Shown: one piece after another, positions 1-7,658 of the stretch
How positions within the stretch are numbered: position 1 is the stretch's first letter
Layout: every line of letters begins with the position of its first letter
Source of the DNA: Lachnospiraceae bacterium
GTDB lineage: Bacteria; Bacillota; Clostridia; Lachnospirales; Lachnospiraceae
Reading direction: 5' to 3'
Assembly: GCA_009774345.1 (NCBI GenBank)
Contig: VSNR01000005.1
Coordinates: 1-36,916, forward strand
Length of the DNA stretch: 36,916 nucleotides
Program-made: the position numbers and the translations under genes
The notes under the pieces: model-generated
Told to the model about the DNA's origin: nothing
The model's input: only the letters and a program-made list of their open reading frames with translations
Database searches by the model: none

Positions 1-68
1 CTTTTATATTTCTAATATATGTCATATTATACCTATCCTTTTTGGCGCTACTGGTGCCCAAAATCAAG

Positions 69-653
69 TTATTCCTCTTCCAGTTCTGCCGCTTCTTCCA
101 ACCACTCTTTTAAATTTTCTCTTGAATTTAATCTCAATACTCTCTCTGTATTGGTATACTCCGGGGGCATTACTTCTGCTGCGACCACTATATTTTTTCG
201 CTTTTCTCCGCTGCCAAATATGCCTTCCTTGTCCAGATCTGACATGACTTTTTCCATGGAATCCATGCGAAACTCATATTCCTCCATAAACTTTTCATCG
301 TCTTCCTCATCATCACCTATGTCCAGATCTCTTTCATCAATCATCTTTTGTACATCCGTAAAATATTGTTCGCCATAAGCACAATACGGTGAATCTGCAA
401 ACGACCATTTAAGCATTTTTCTATTATTTTCTGGTGCCCACCCGTATTTTTCTTTATATTCCTGCAAAACTTTCTCTAATGCCTCGTCTGACATTGCAGA
501 AATTATTGGATACCCCTGAGCATTCATCATCACTAAAGTACAATAATAAAAATGTTCGTCCGAATGCGCATTCAATAAATCAGTAAACGCCTTTCGAGCT
601 GCTTCTTTTAATGCCTGTACAAACGCTTTATCTTTCTCATGTTCTATTTTCAT
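69..653 (-). CDS. DUF4303-type protein, copy A (putative immunity protein)
   Basis: A 194-residue acidic cytoplasmic protein with no signal peptide or membrane segment. The central motif FYYCTLV and the later WSFADSPYCAYG resemble the DUF4303 family, which often occurs among polymorphic-toxin immunity genes; its molecular role is unknown. An in-frame upstream ATG exists at 683, but AGGAG at 665-669 lies 11 nt before the ATG at 653, so I start there. It is the last gene of a minus-strand run SUKH, DUF4303 B, DUF4303 A. The middle carries an acidic stretch (DIGDDEEDDE) and the end is also acidic. The 3' third is nearly identical to the neighbouring paralogue while the 5' part is clearly diverged. 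The family call is from memory of its motifs. Confidence 0.8.
   Translation of the reverse strand: MKIEHEKDKAFVQALKEAARKAFTDLLNAHSDEHFYYCTLVMMNAQGYPIISAMSDEALEKVLQEYKEKYGWAPENNRKMLKWSFADSPYCAYGEQYFTDVQKMIDERDLDIGDDEEDDEKFMEEYEFRMDSMEKVMSDLDKEGIFGSGEKRKNIVVAAEVMPPEYTNTERVLRLNSRENLKEWLEEAAELEEE
117..300 (-). repeat. Near-identical 3' segment of DUF4303 pair, unit A
   Basis: This 184-bp segment matches 921-1104 with one mismatch (162 versus 966). Outside it the two genes differ freely. The wider homologous stretch begins at 62/866 with lower identity. The pattern suggests gene conversion or a partial recent duplication confined to the C-terminal coding part. Confidence 0.9.
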
Positions 654-683
654 ATAATTTTGTGCTCCTATAATTTCTCTCAT

Positions 684-689
684 ATTATA
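684..689 (-). promoter_or_regulatory. Possible -10 box upstream of DUF4303 copy A
   Basis: A perfect TATAAT on the minus strand about 30 nt upstream of the ATG at 653. No good -35 box lies 16-18 bp further upstream, so this may be only a weak internal promoter. The rest of 654-872 is AT-rich and holds no recognisable gene. Confidence 0.3.
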
Positions 690-872
690 ATGTATACCGC
701 TTTACAGCATTCTAATCATATGCGCATTCAATGCATTTCGAACAAAAGAACATTCTAACAGATGATTATCACAAATATTTAATTCATGATATTCCATTCA
801 TACAGTTGATAATTTTTTCATATCATCCATACTTTTCTTCCACACCTTCACTTTGCTCAAAACTGAATCAAG

Positions 873-1463
873 TTATTCCTCTTCCGGCTCTGCTGCTTCT
901 TCCAGCCACTCTTTCAAGGTTTCTCTTGAATTTAATCTCAATACTCTCTCTGTATTGGTATACTCAGGGGGCATTACTTCTGCTGCGACCACTATATTTT
1001 TTCGCTTTTCTCCGCTGCCAAATATGCCTTCCTTGTCCAGATCTGACATGACTTTTTCCATGGAATCCATGCGAAACTCATATTCCTCCATAAACTTTTC
1101 ATCGTTATCCTCATCGTCATATATACCCTGATCTCTTTCATTTGTCATTTCCTGCACTTCATTAAAATAATCTTGACCATAACAGCAATATGGGGAATCT
1201 GCATAAGACCATTTTAAGTCACTTCTCAGGATTTCTGTAGGGCTATCATCTCTATACTCCTCCTGATATTTTCGTACAACCTGCTCTAATGCCTCCTTAG
1301 ACATTGCCGAAATTGTAGGACACCCCACTCCTTCTATCAGCACTAGGGTACAGTAATAAAAATGTTCATCTGAATGTTTTTCTAACAACTCTGAAAACGC
1401 CTTTCTTGTAGCTTCTTTAAGCAGCTTCACAAAAGCCTCGTCATTCCTTTTTTCGCTTTTCAT
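873..1463 (-). CDS. DUF4303-type protein, copy B (putative immunity protein)
   Basis: A 196-residue paralogue of the gene at 69-653, with the same FYYCTLV and WSYADSPYCCYG motifs and the same acidic middle (DDEDNDE). No export signal. The N-terminal 115 residues differ at many positions from copy A, whereas the C-terminal 60 or so are the same. The start ATG at 1463 follows an AGGAGGAA-type site. The upstream SUKH gene ends 54 bp before it, so cotranscription is likely. DUF4303 has no established biochemical function; the immunity role is inferred from the SUKH neighbour and from the family's usual context. Confidence 0.8.
   Translation of the reverse strand: MKSEKRNDEAFVKLLKEATRKAFSELLEKHSDEHFYYCTLVLIEGVGCPTISAMSKEALEQVVRKYQEEYRDDSPTEILRSDLKWSYADSPYCCYGQDYFNEVQEMTNERDQGIYDDEDNDEKFMEEYEFRMDSMEKVMSDLDKEGIFGSGEKRKNIVVAAEVMPPEYTNTERVLRLNSRETLKEWLEEAAEPEEE
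921..1104 (-). repeat. Near-identical 3' segment of DUF4303 pair, unit B
   Basis: Partner of 117-300, offset exactly 804 bp, one mismatch in 184 bp. It encodes about 60 residues from FMEEYEFRMDSMEKV to the LNSRE motif near the C terminus. Confidence 0.9.
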
Positions 1464-1517
1464 ATGTATTTTTCCTCCTAACTTTTTAATAGATTATCAA
1501 AAACTCTGGCTTCTAAC

Positions 1518-2033
1518 CTATAGAAAATAATCCACTTTATTATCCAGCAGAACCAAAAACTCCTCAAATGATTCTGCTATTTTCATATTCCTAGATAGAT
1601 AATATATCCCGCCATCATCCAAAGCATAATATAATAGCGAATCTTCTTCTCCAAATACGCAGAATGCTAACAATTGATCTTCTAAGTTATCCCATGCACT
1701 CAGACGATATGTAATAAACCAATCCTCCTCCTCGTCTTCCTCCTCATCTTCATCTGAATAGTACAAATCATAAAGCTCATCCAACGACAATATTTTATAT
1801 ATCCCGATTTTATCCTGTACATTTATCCAAAAATATCCTGAACCTATTTCTTTTAGAAATAATAACAAATCTTTTGGAAACACGATCTCCAAATCATCCT
1901 GAATGTTTTCTATTGTCTCATCCATTTCTTCTGATAAAATCGGGACAAAATAATGTTTGCTTTCTCCACTCTTTCTTATTGCAGAAAACGCTTCCCAATT
2001 TTGATGTACATATTCACTCCAACGTTCAAACAT
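1518..2033 (-). CDS. SMI1/KNR4 (SUKH) family protein, putative immunity protein
   Basis: A 171-residue cytoplasmic protein. Early features LEIVFPKDLLLFLKEIGSG and the later AFCVFGEEDSLLYYALDD fit the SUKH fold, and the end (SFEEFLVLLDN) is typical of the family. SUKH proteins are known mainly as immunity partners of contact-dependent and polymorphic toxins, binding and neutralising nuclease or deaminase domains. An acidic run (DEDEEEDEEED) lies near residue 100. The frame is open up to 2189, but AGGAGG lies about 10 nt upstream of the ATG at 2033 and the extra N-terminal residues are unlike the family, so I use 2033. First gene of the run with the two DUF4303 genes. No toxin gene is adjacent. 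Confidence 0.85.
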   Translation of the reverse strand: MFERWSEYVHQNWEAFSAIRKSGESKHYFVPILSEEMDETIENIQDDLEIVFPKDLLLFLKEIGSGYFWINVQDKIGIYKILSLDELYDLYYSDEDEEEDEEEDWFITYRLSAWDNLEDQLLAFCVFGEEDSLLYYALDDGGIYYLSRNMKIAESFEEFLVLLDNKVDYFL

Positions 2034-2109
2034 TTTTTTGAACCCTCCTATTGTTATTTTGAAAACAAAATTCACAAATGATTTCTTTCTGTTTTGTTTG
2101 TAATATATA

Positions 2110-2138
2110 ATTATAAAAGTTTTATCATATAATGTACA
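2110..2138 (-). promoter_or_regulatory. Promoter for the SUKH/DUF4303 run
   Basis: On the minus strand TGTACA (2133-2138) and a perfect TATAAT (2110-2115) are separated by 17 bp, in a very AT-rich stretch about 75 nt upstream of the SUKH start codon. The -35 matches consensus at four of six positions. Confidence 0.5.
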
Positions 2139-2233
2139 TGACTTTTCGCCTGACAAAATAAATTTATTTGTTTTAATTTTTATGCACACTGATGCACGGG
2201 CAGAAGAAGATGCTTCTTGGTACTGATAAGATC

Positions 2234-2308
2234 AAAAAACAAGGTTATTCATTTAAGTTCTGTAACGAAACTATCCTCTCGAACATAAAACTTCAATAAA
2301 TAACCTTG
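2234..2308 (-). terminator. Long-loop terminator after the double-HTH regulator
   Basis: On the minus strand, just past the stop at 2328, an 18-nt arm (2291-2308) pairs imperfectly with 2240-2257 and is followed by a run of six T (2234-2239). The loop of about 33 nt is longer than usual for an intrinsic terminator. It separates this gene from the SUKH/DUF4303 run. Confidence 0.55.
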
Positions 2309-2327
2309 CTTCAAGATTTGCAGCATC

Positions 2328-4139
2328 CTATTCCAACAACATGATACCATATTCTTTCTCAATGTAATCCTTGTATAATTCTTTTTCCTCTTTAAAACCA
2401 TACAAATCACTCATATAATATATCGCTTTCGCCCATAGTTCATCTTCCTCTTTCAAAATACCTGTTTTTTCTAATGCATGCACAATATTATTTAGACCAA
2501 GCGGTATTCCCATCGCTTTTCCACAGAACAGTTCATTTCGAATTCCTTCATATACATTTTTACAATCTCTTCGGCTGATCATAGCATTATTCAGTATAAG
2601 CGCATAAGACCGATATCTATATTTGACCTTCACTTTGCTGCTTTTGATTTTGTCTATTGTATTTATGTACAATTCTACTGCCTCCTGCTCCTGCCCAATC
2701 TCTTTCAATGCAATACAAAGATTATTGATCAGCAAAACTTCATTTCTCATCGGTATATGGGAAAATTCCTTTTTTTCAACATTATAAAAAGGCTTACATA
2801 ATTCCTTTAAACCTTCTAATGCTTCCAGCGCAGTCGTCTCCTCAAGACACTTTGACACAATTACCTCATACATTCTGATCACCCGCTTATTTTCCTCGAT
2901 ATCTATATCCAGACGGCTTTTAAGCTCCCTTGTCACTTCTCCTGCCTCTTGATAGTTCCTGCGCATTAAACACCCATCTATTTTCCTTTTTATTTCCATC
3001 GCCTCAAAAGAATCCGTCACCACGTAGGCGTTATATCTACTCTTCTCAACGCCAAGCTTCTTCATCAGCTTCTCAAAAGTCTTTTTATTCGGTGACACTT
3101 TCCCAGTCTCCACACGGGAAAGGCATTCTGTATTCCGGTATACGCCATCCGCAAGCTTCGCCTGTGTCATTTCCTGTGCCTTGCGCTCTGCACGGATGAA
3201 CTCATAGTCCAAATGATATTCTCGCTGATAGCAGTTATGAAAGATGGCGTGTGTCGGATACCACTCTTTGGCATAACGCTCCCATATCCATATCAAGCTC
3301 TCATAGTACTGCATCCACTTGCTCCGCTCCGGTGTGATCCCAACTGCCTTCTGTGCTTTTGTCCCCAGCTTTAACAATGGCAGCATAAAATAAAGTATCG
3401 TATTTCTCCGCAATACCTCTATTCCTCTCTCGCAATACCGTATCGTCTCCATGTAATTCTTTGACAGGTAATGAATACCAGCTAACAGCCAGGCACATTT
3501 GCTGTATATTTTGGCATGTTCCTCCTGATCCTCAAAATGCCGTTCAATGTAATCCATACAGAGCTCAAGATGCCGTCTTTCTTCTGTCATGTCCATACCT
3601 GCCACGGACGTAGCTTTATACTTCTCCTCAAGACACATTCGCTCCAGCGCAAGGATATTTTCCATCTCCACAGTCGAAATCATATACGCCTCTATCTGAT
3701 CATATGAAAATTTCGGCAGGGTGACAGCGATCGCTTTCTGAAGGTTTTTTTCCACCTCGTTACAGTCTCCGCCAGTGTGATAGATCAGGCTTGCTTTCAT
3801 GCGGTAATGGTACATTTGATCCACACTGGTGCGTGCTGGATAGCTGTGCAGCAGTTTCTCTGCCAGCGTCCGTTTTCCCCGATAAATTGTCTCTTCGATC
3901 AAATCACGCAGCCGTATCATGTGATACGCATCCCGTCTCAAAATCATTTCAAACTTATCTGGCGACTGTCCCATACGCTGCATTAAAATATCAAGCATCA
4001 ATATATCTGCTTCATTCTGATCTGCCTCTATATCCTTCAATACTTGTTTCGAACAAATCCCATACGCGAGCTTGCTGCCTGTAATCTTTTTCTCCCTGCG
4101 TATCTGTTGAATTAAAATCCCCACTGTTGTACATGCCAT
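2328..4139 (-). CDS. Regulator with two XRE-type helix-turn-helix domains and helical repeats
   Basis: A 603-residue cytoplasmic protein. An N-terminal HTH of the XRE type (about residues 6-60, with GSKLAYGICSKQVLKDIEAD) is followed by helical, TPR-like sequence. A second, better-scoring XRE-type HTH lies at about 311-375 (AQEMTQAKLADGVYRNTECL then SRVETGKVSPNKKTFEKL), again followed by helical repeats. Each HTH is followed by a similar arginine/lysine-rich helix, suggesting an internal duplication of the HTH plus repeat unit. TPR-linked XRE proteins such as the Rgg/PlcR group usually sense peptides, but no signal-peptide gene is apparent here. An ATG at 4139 follows a GGGGG-type site. It is monocistronic with its own promoter and terminator. 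The target genes are unknown. Confidence 0.75.
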   Translation of the reverse strand: MACTTVGILIQQIRREKKITGSKLAYGICSKQVLKDIEADQNEADILMLDILMQRMGQSPDKFEMILRRDAYHMIRLRDLIEETIYRGKRTLAEKLLHSYPARTSVDQMYHYRMKASLIYHTGGDCNEVEKNLQKAIAVTLPKFSYDQIEAYMISTVEMENILALERMCLEEKYKATSVAGMDMTEERRHLELCMDYIERHFEDQEEHAKIYSKCAWLLAGIHYLSKNYMETIRYCERGIEVLRRNTILYFMLPLLKLGTKAQKAVGITPERSKWMQYYESLIWIWERYAKEWYPTHAIFHNCYQREYHLDYEFIRAERKAQEMTQAKLADGVYRNTECLSRVETGKVSPNKKTFEKLMKKLGVEKSRYNAYVVTDSFEAMEIKRKIDGCLMRRNYQEAGEVTRELKSRLDIDIEENKRVIRMYEVIVSKCLEETTALEALEGLKELCKPFYNVEKKEFSHIPMRNEVLLINNLCIALKEIGQEQEAVELYINTIDKIKSSKVKVKYRYRSYALILNNAMISRRDCKNVYEGIRNELFCGKAMGIPLGLNNIVHALEKTGILKEEDELWAKAIYYMSDLYGFKEEKELYKDYIEKEYGIMLLE

Positions 4140-4218
4140 CTTTATTCCCCCCAGTGTACTTTAGAGCGTGTTTCATACTTTTATCTTCTGTAAAATTATG
4201 TACTGCAAAACAAAATAC

Positions 4219-4248
4219 ATATTACCACATTCAAAGCCTATCTGTAAA
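4219..4248 (-). promoter_or_regulatory. Extended -10 promoter of the double-HTH regulator
   Basis: Minus-strand TTTACA (4243-4248), 18-bp spacer, TAATAT (4219-4224) preceded by TGG, an extended -10. The spacer/-10 string TTGAATGTGGTAA also occurs at the promoter near 24587-24600. Confidence 0.55.
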
Positions 4249-4292
4249 CGGTCTGATTATGGTCCATTCTGCTCCTTATAACTCAAATTAAC

Positions 4293-4334
4293 AAAAGAGC
4301 AAGATAAACAAATTTTTGTCTATCCTGCTCTTTT
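4293..4334 (-). terminator. Intrinsic terminator of the LacI gene/operon
   Basis: Arms AAAAGAGCAAGATAAACAAA and its near-perfect complement form a stem of about 19 bp with a tiny loop, immediately after the LacI stop codon (4344-4346). The flanking A and T runs would let it work in both directions. It ends the HPr-like, amylosucrase, LacI transcript. Confidence 0.8.
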
Positions 4335-4343
4335 AGTCAGATT

Positions 4344-5321
4344 TTATCTATTCATATCCACGATCTCATACCCCAGTTTGACTTCGTCCACGGCGCCCTC
4401 CTCATGCCGCAGCAGTTCCATCAGCCTGCGCACGGAGAGTCTGCCGCTTTTTTCGTAATAATAGTGGGCGGTAATCAGCGACGGCACGGTCATGCGCGTA
4501 ATCTCTGAATCCCCATGTCCTGCAATCAAAATGGTCTGTGGTACTGCAATCCCATGCTCCCGCAAATACCGCATCGCACCGACAGCCATCGCGTCTGTCG
4601 CACAGACCAGTCCGTCCAGCCCTGTACATTTGCCGAGCATCTCCCCGGTCTTCTCATAGCCGGAAGCCAGCGTAAAATCTGCAATGACTACGTTTTCTGC
4701 CAGCTCTTTCCGCCCCATGTCGCACACTGCATCGCAGAAGCCCTTATACCTTGCTTCGCCTGCGGCCTTGTCCTGCCACATCGCACTCATAAAGCCAATC
4801 GTCGTCCTGCCCTTCTCCAGCATCAGCTTTGTAAGGTCATAGCAGGCATGGTAATCATCATGGTACACGCAGCAGTATCCAGACAGGTGCTGCCCTACGA
4901 TCACCACCGGAACGGAAAGACTCTTGAGCGTGCGCTTGTGCGCTGCCGTGAACACTGTCGCAACCAGTATGACGCCGTCAACCTGTTTGTCATTGAAAGC
5001 CGCCAGATAATCGACCTCCTTCTGCGGCTCATTCTGGGTGACTGCAAGGAGCATCCGATAACCGCTGTCATGAAACTCCGCAAGCATTCCCTCAACAATC
5101 CGCCCAATGGACGAAGAGGCAATTTTGGGTACAATCACGCCAATCATCTTCGTCCGTTTTGTCCGCAGCGTCTGTGCCTGAATGGAGGGCCGGTAGCCGG
5201 TCTCCTCCACCACCTTGCGGATTGCCGCCTGCTTTTCCTCTGATATATATCCATTATTAAAATATCGCGAGACAGCCGCCCGCGAAACGCCTGCCATCTT
5301 CGCTATATCTGCTATGTTCAT
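4344..5321 (-). CDS. LacI/GalR-family transcriptional repressor
   Basis: A 325-residue DNA-binding regulator. The N-terminal HTH (IADIAKMAGVSRAAVSRYFN) is followed by a hinge helix (QAQTLRTKRT) and a periplasmic-binding-like effector domain beginning MIGVIVPKIASSSIGRIVEG. The start is taken at the ATG at 5321, 8 nt after AGGGG; a GTG two codons upstream is also possible. It is the third gene of a minus-strand operon, 42 bp after the amylosucrase gene, so it most likely controls that operon in response to a sugar such as sucrose. Two perfect LacI/CcpA-type operators lie at the operon promoter (7510-7523 and 7609-7622). The effector is not determined by the sequence. Confidence 0.9.
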   Translation of the reverse strand: MNIADIAKMAGVSRAAVSRYFNNGYISEEKQAAIRKVVEETGYRPSIQAQTLRTKRTKMIGVIVPKIASSSIGRIVEGMLAEFHDSGYRMLLAVTQNEPQKEVDYLAAFNDKQVDGVILVATVFTAAHKRTLKSLSVPVVIVGQHLSGYCCVYHDDYHACYDLTKLMLEKGRTTIGFMSAMWQDKAAGEARYKGFCDAVCDMGRKELAENVVIADFTLASGYEKTGEMLGKCTGLDGLVCATDAMAVGAMRYLREHGIAVPQTILIAGHGDSEITRMTVPSLITAHYYYEKSGRLSVRRLMELLRHEEGAVDEVKLGYEIVDMNR

Positions 5322-5363
5322 CTGCACCGCCCCTTTTCACACTTGAGCCGCTGCGGCTCCCGT

Positions 5364-7202
5364 TTATTCTTTTTTCAGATAAAAATAACCATACGCCGGA
5401 ATTTCTACCTGCGCCAAGTTTTTCTTTTCCCCTGTGATCAGATCTGTGCCGTCACCATCCACGCCATTTAGACGCGCTGTCTTATCGTATTCACTAAAAT
5501 TAAAAATGCCGTACAAAGTCTCGCCCTCAAAATATCTGCCAATGCACAGTACTGAGACATCCCCTGTGTCAACTGTCCATGTATCCGCATAAGAGACAAA
5601 CACTTTCTGTGCTTTACGGATTGTCTCAAGCTGCTTTAGTCCCTGAAACATCATTCCCGCCACGGTGTCTGTGTCATGAAGCTGCCCTGCCTGCTTCCAG
5701 TCCATCGGTCCGCGGTGGATATACCTTGAATCCGGCGCCTTGTCCGCATCCTCCTTGTAATGGTAATCATTGAGCTGCCCGATTTCATCCCCGCTGTACA
5801 GCACAGGGATTCCTGACTGCATAAACATGTATGCATGGAGCATCAAGTCCATTTTCACTGCCTTTTTGAGTGCAGCAGTGTCCTCCTCGAATACTGCTTT
5901 CTCTACGCCGCACATCGACGCAGTCGTACCGCAGAACCGCGCATCGCCAGTGACAGGGTCCGCGTTATAGAGTTCGCCGCGGCTGTTGCTGCCACCGTCA
6001 TATCCCTGAAAATAGTCATTCAAATATTTCTTGTGCGCCCGCTCCTCCATGCCGTCCATCTGCAAGGTGGCATAGTCAAGTCCCCAGCCAATATCGTCAT
6101 GGCAGCGCAGATAATTCAGAAATACATAATCCTTAGGCAGTGCATTCACGATATCAAGCTGCTTCTTCAATAACTTTACATCGCGCGTCGCGACGGTGTG
6201 CCATGTGGTCGCCATCGTGGTGACATTGTAGAGCATATGGCACTCTGGCTTCTCGACGGTGCCAAAATACGGCGTCACCTTCTCCGGCTCCATGACCACC
6301 TCACCGAGCAGCAGCACGCCCGGGCAGACGATCTCGCTGATCATGCGCATCATGCGCACAATGGTATGTACCTGTTTCAAGTTGCGGCATGGTGTATTTA
6401 GTTCCTTCCATATATAAGGAACTGCATCAATACGGATAATGTCGATTCCTCTGTTTGCCAGATAGAGGAAATTGTACATCATTTCATTAAAGACCCTTGG
6501 ATTCTTATAATTCAAATCCCACTGGTAGGGGTAAAACGTGGTCATTACATAGTGGTTCACATCTGGCAGCCATGTAAAGTTGCCCGGTGCAGTCGTCGGG
6601 AAAACCTGCGGAACGGTCTTTTCATACTGCTGGGGAATCGCAGCATTGTCATAGAAGAAATAGCGGCTCATGTACTCGCCGTCTCCCTGCCGCGCCTTTT
6701 TCGCCCACGCATGTTCCTCAGAAGTGTGATTCATGACAAAGTCCATGCAGACATTGATCCCTTTCTTATGACAAGCGGCTGTGAGACTGTCCAAGTCCTC
6801 CATCGAACCAAGATTTGGCTGCACTTTGCGAAAATCTGACACAGCATATCCACCGTCTGAGCGTCCCTTAGGCGTATCAAGAAACGGCATCAGATGAATA
6901 TAGTTCACATTGCACTGTTCTATGTAATCAAGCTTTGACTGCACGCCCTTCATATTTCCTGCAAAATTGTCGATGTAAAACATCATGCCGAGCATGTCAT
7001 TTTGTTTGTACCAGCCCGCATTCGCCGCGCGCTTCTCATCGCTTTTTTTCAGCTCTTTGTTCCTTGCAAGATAAAACTGCCTCAGATTGTCACTAAGCTC
7101 TGCAAACATGGAATCGTTGTCGTACAGCTCCATGTAGAGCCAGCGCAGCTCATCATGATGGCGTTCCAGCCTCTCCAAAAAAACTTTGTCCTCTTTTCCC
7201 AT
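5364..7202 (-). CDS. Amylosucrase-type glycoside hydrolase family 13 enzyme
   Basis: A 612-residue cytoplasmic GH13 protein. The three catalytic residues are visible: nucleophile Asp259 in GIDIIRIDAVPYIWK, acid/base Glu301 in GEVVMEPEKV, and Asp369 in CHDDIGW. The helical N-terminal extension before the barrel, SDGGYAVSDFR, and QSGIPVLYSGDEIGQLNDY follow the amylosucrase pattern. Amylosucrase (EC 2.4.1.4) transfers glucose from sucrose to an alpha-1,4-glucan, releasing fructose; related enzymes hydrolyse sucrose, and sequence alone does not settle which. The start at 7202 is chosen because AGAGGTG lies just upstream; an in-frame ATG at 7259 has no ribosome site. It sits 37 bp after the HPr-like gene and 42 bp before the LacI gene. 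Confidence 0.9.
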   Translation of the reverse strand: MGKEDKVFLERLERHHDELRWLYMELYDNDSMFAELSDNLRQFYLARNKELKKSDEKRAANAGWYKQNDMLGMMFYIDNFAGNMKGVQSKLDYIEQCNVNYIHLMPFLDTPKGRSDGGYAVSDFRKVQPNLGSMEDLDSLTAACHKKGINVCMDFVMNHTSEEHAWAKKARQGDGEYMSRYFFYDNAAIPQQYEKTVPQVFPTTAPGNFTWLPDVNHYVMTTFYPYQWDLNYKNPRVFNEMMYNFLYLANRGIDIIRIDAVPYIWKELNTPCRNLKQVHTIVRMMRMISEIVCPGVLLLGEVVMEPEKVTPYFGTVEKPECHMLYNVTTMATTWHTVATRDVKLLKKQLDIVNALPKDYVFLNYLRCHDDIGWGLDYATLQMDGMEERAHKKYLNDYFQGYDGGSNSRGELYNADPVTGDARFCGTTASMCGVEKAVFEEDTAALKKAVKMDLMLHAYMFMQSGIPVLYSGDEIGQLNDYHYKEDADKAPDSRYIHRGPMDWKQAGQLHDTDTVAGMMFQGLKQLETIRKAQKVFVSYADTWTVDTGDVSVLCIGRYFEGETLYGIFNFSEYDKTARLNGVDGDGTDLITGEKKNLAQVEIPAYGYFYLKKE

Positions 7203-7239
7203 GACCACACCTCTTTTTCTTTCCCAATGGTTTCTTTTA

Positions 7240-7473
7240 TTATGCTTCCATATATACAAACGGCGCTATTTTTTCCTCAATCTCCTTATCATCTGAATGA
7301 TATCTCAGGCAGAGGGGGCCTGACAAATCCAATGCCATCACACCAAGTATGGATTTTGCATCTACTATTTTCTTCCCCGAACCAAGGTCAAAACTCGCGT
7401 CAAATTTGTCAATCACGTTCACAAACTGCCTTACCTGCTCTACATCCTTAAATTTAATATTTACCTTCTGCAT
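7240..7473 (-). CDS. HPr-like protein lacking the catalytic histidine
   Basis: A 77-residue protein aligned over its whole length with HPr of the phosphotransferase system. The regulatory-serine region is conserved (AKSILGVMALDL, Ser41 here, equivalent to HPr Ser46). The region that should hold the phosphorylatable His15 and its Arg-Pro reads KDVEQVRQFVNV, with no histidine. It therefore cannot relay phosphate from PEP, but could be phosphorylated on serine by HPr kinase and act as a corepressor, as Bacillus Crh does (inference). The start is the ATG at 7473 with GGAAAGGAA 7 nt upstream; a TTG six codons earlier overlaps that site. First gene of the operon with the amylosucrase and the LacI-family regulator. 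Confidence 0.8.
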   Translation of the reverse strand: MQKVNIKFKDVEQVRQFVNVIDKFDASFDLGSGKKIVDAKSILGVMALDLSGPLCLRYHSDDKEIEEKIAPFVYMEA

Positions 7474-7509
7474 AAAATCATTCCTTTCCAAATAAGTTCA
7501 GCCTTCGTA

Positions 7510-7523
7510 TGTTATCGGTTTCA
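7510..7523 (-). promoter_or_regulatory. LacI/CcpA-type operator, promoter-proximal
   Basis: TGAAACCGATAACA on the minus strand matches every fixed position of the catabolite-responsive element/LacI-family consensus TGWNANCGNTNWCA. It lies 11-12 bp downstream of the -10 box at 7535-7540, where a bound repressor would block initiation or early elongation. Confidence 0.75.
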
Positions 7524-7534
7524 TATACAAACTT

Positions 7535-7563
7535 ATCATATACCATGGAATAACGATTGTAAA
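7535..7563 (-). promoter_or_regulatory. Promoter of the HPr-like/amylosucrase/LacI operon
   Basis: Minus-strand TTTACA (7558-7563), a 17-bp spacer and TATGAT (7535-7540), about 62 nt upstream of the HPr-like start codon. It is bracketed by two operator-like sites. Confidence 0.7.
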
Positions 7564-7608
7564 TAGTCATTTTTCCTAATTTTTCTAAATATATTTTGAA
7601 TATTTTTG

Positions 7609-7622
7609 TGAGAACGATTTCA
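7609..7622 (+). promoter_or_regulatory. LacI/CcpA-type operator, upstream
   Basis: TGAGAACGATTTCA also matches every fixed position of TGWNANCGNTNWCA. It lies about 45 bp upstream of the -35 box and 99 bp centre-to-centre from the proximal operator, a spacing compatible with repression by DNA looping. Confidence 0.7.
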
Positions 7623-7630
7623 TATTTTAC

Positions 7631-7658
7631 AAAAATAACAGCCCCCAAGAGCTGTTAT
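7631..7658 (-). terminator. Intrinsic terminator of the acetyltransferase gene
   Basis: On the minus strand ATAACAGC, an 8-nt loop TCTTGGGG, and GCTGTTAT, followed by TTTTTG. The stop codon (7655-7657) lies inside the stem. It insulates the amylosucrase promoter region from upstream transcription. Confidence 0.75.

Noticed and set aside
873..1131. Plus-strand frames at 19-378 and 853-1131 that encode almost the same protein.
   Set aside because: Their similarity only mirrors the duplicated 3' ends of the minus-strand DUF4303 genes.
5579..6839. Several long plus-strand frames opposite the amylosucrase gene.
   Set aside because: They have no ribosome sites, poor composition and lie entirely opposite a well-supported gene; the same holds for frames opposite the giant VWA, MoxR and LacI genes.
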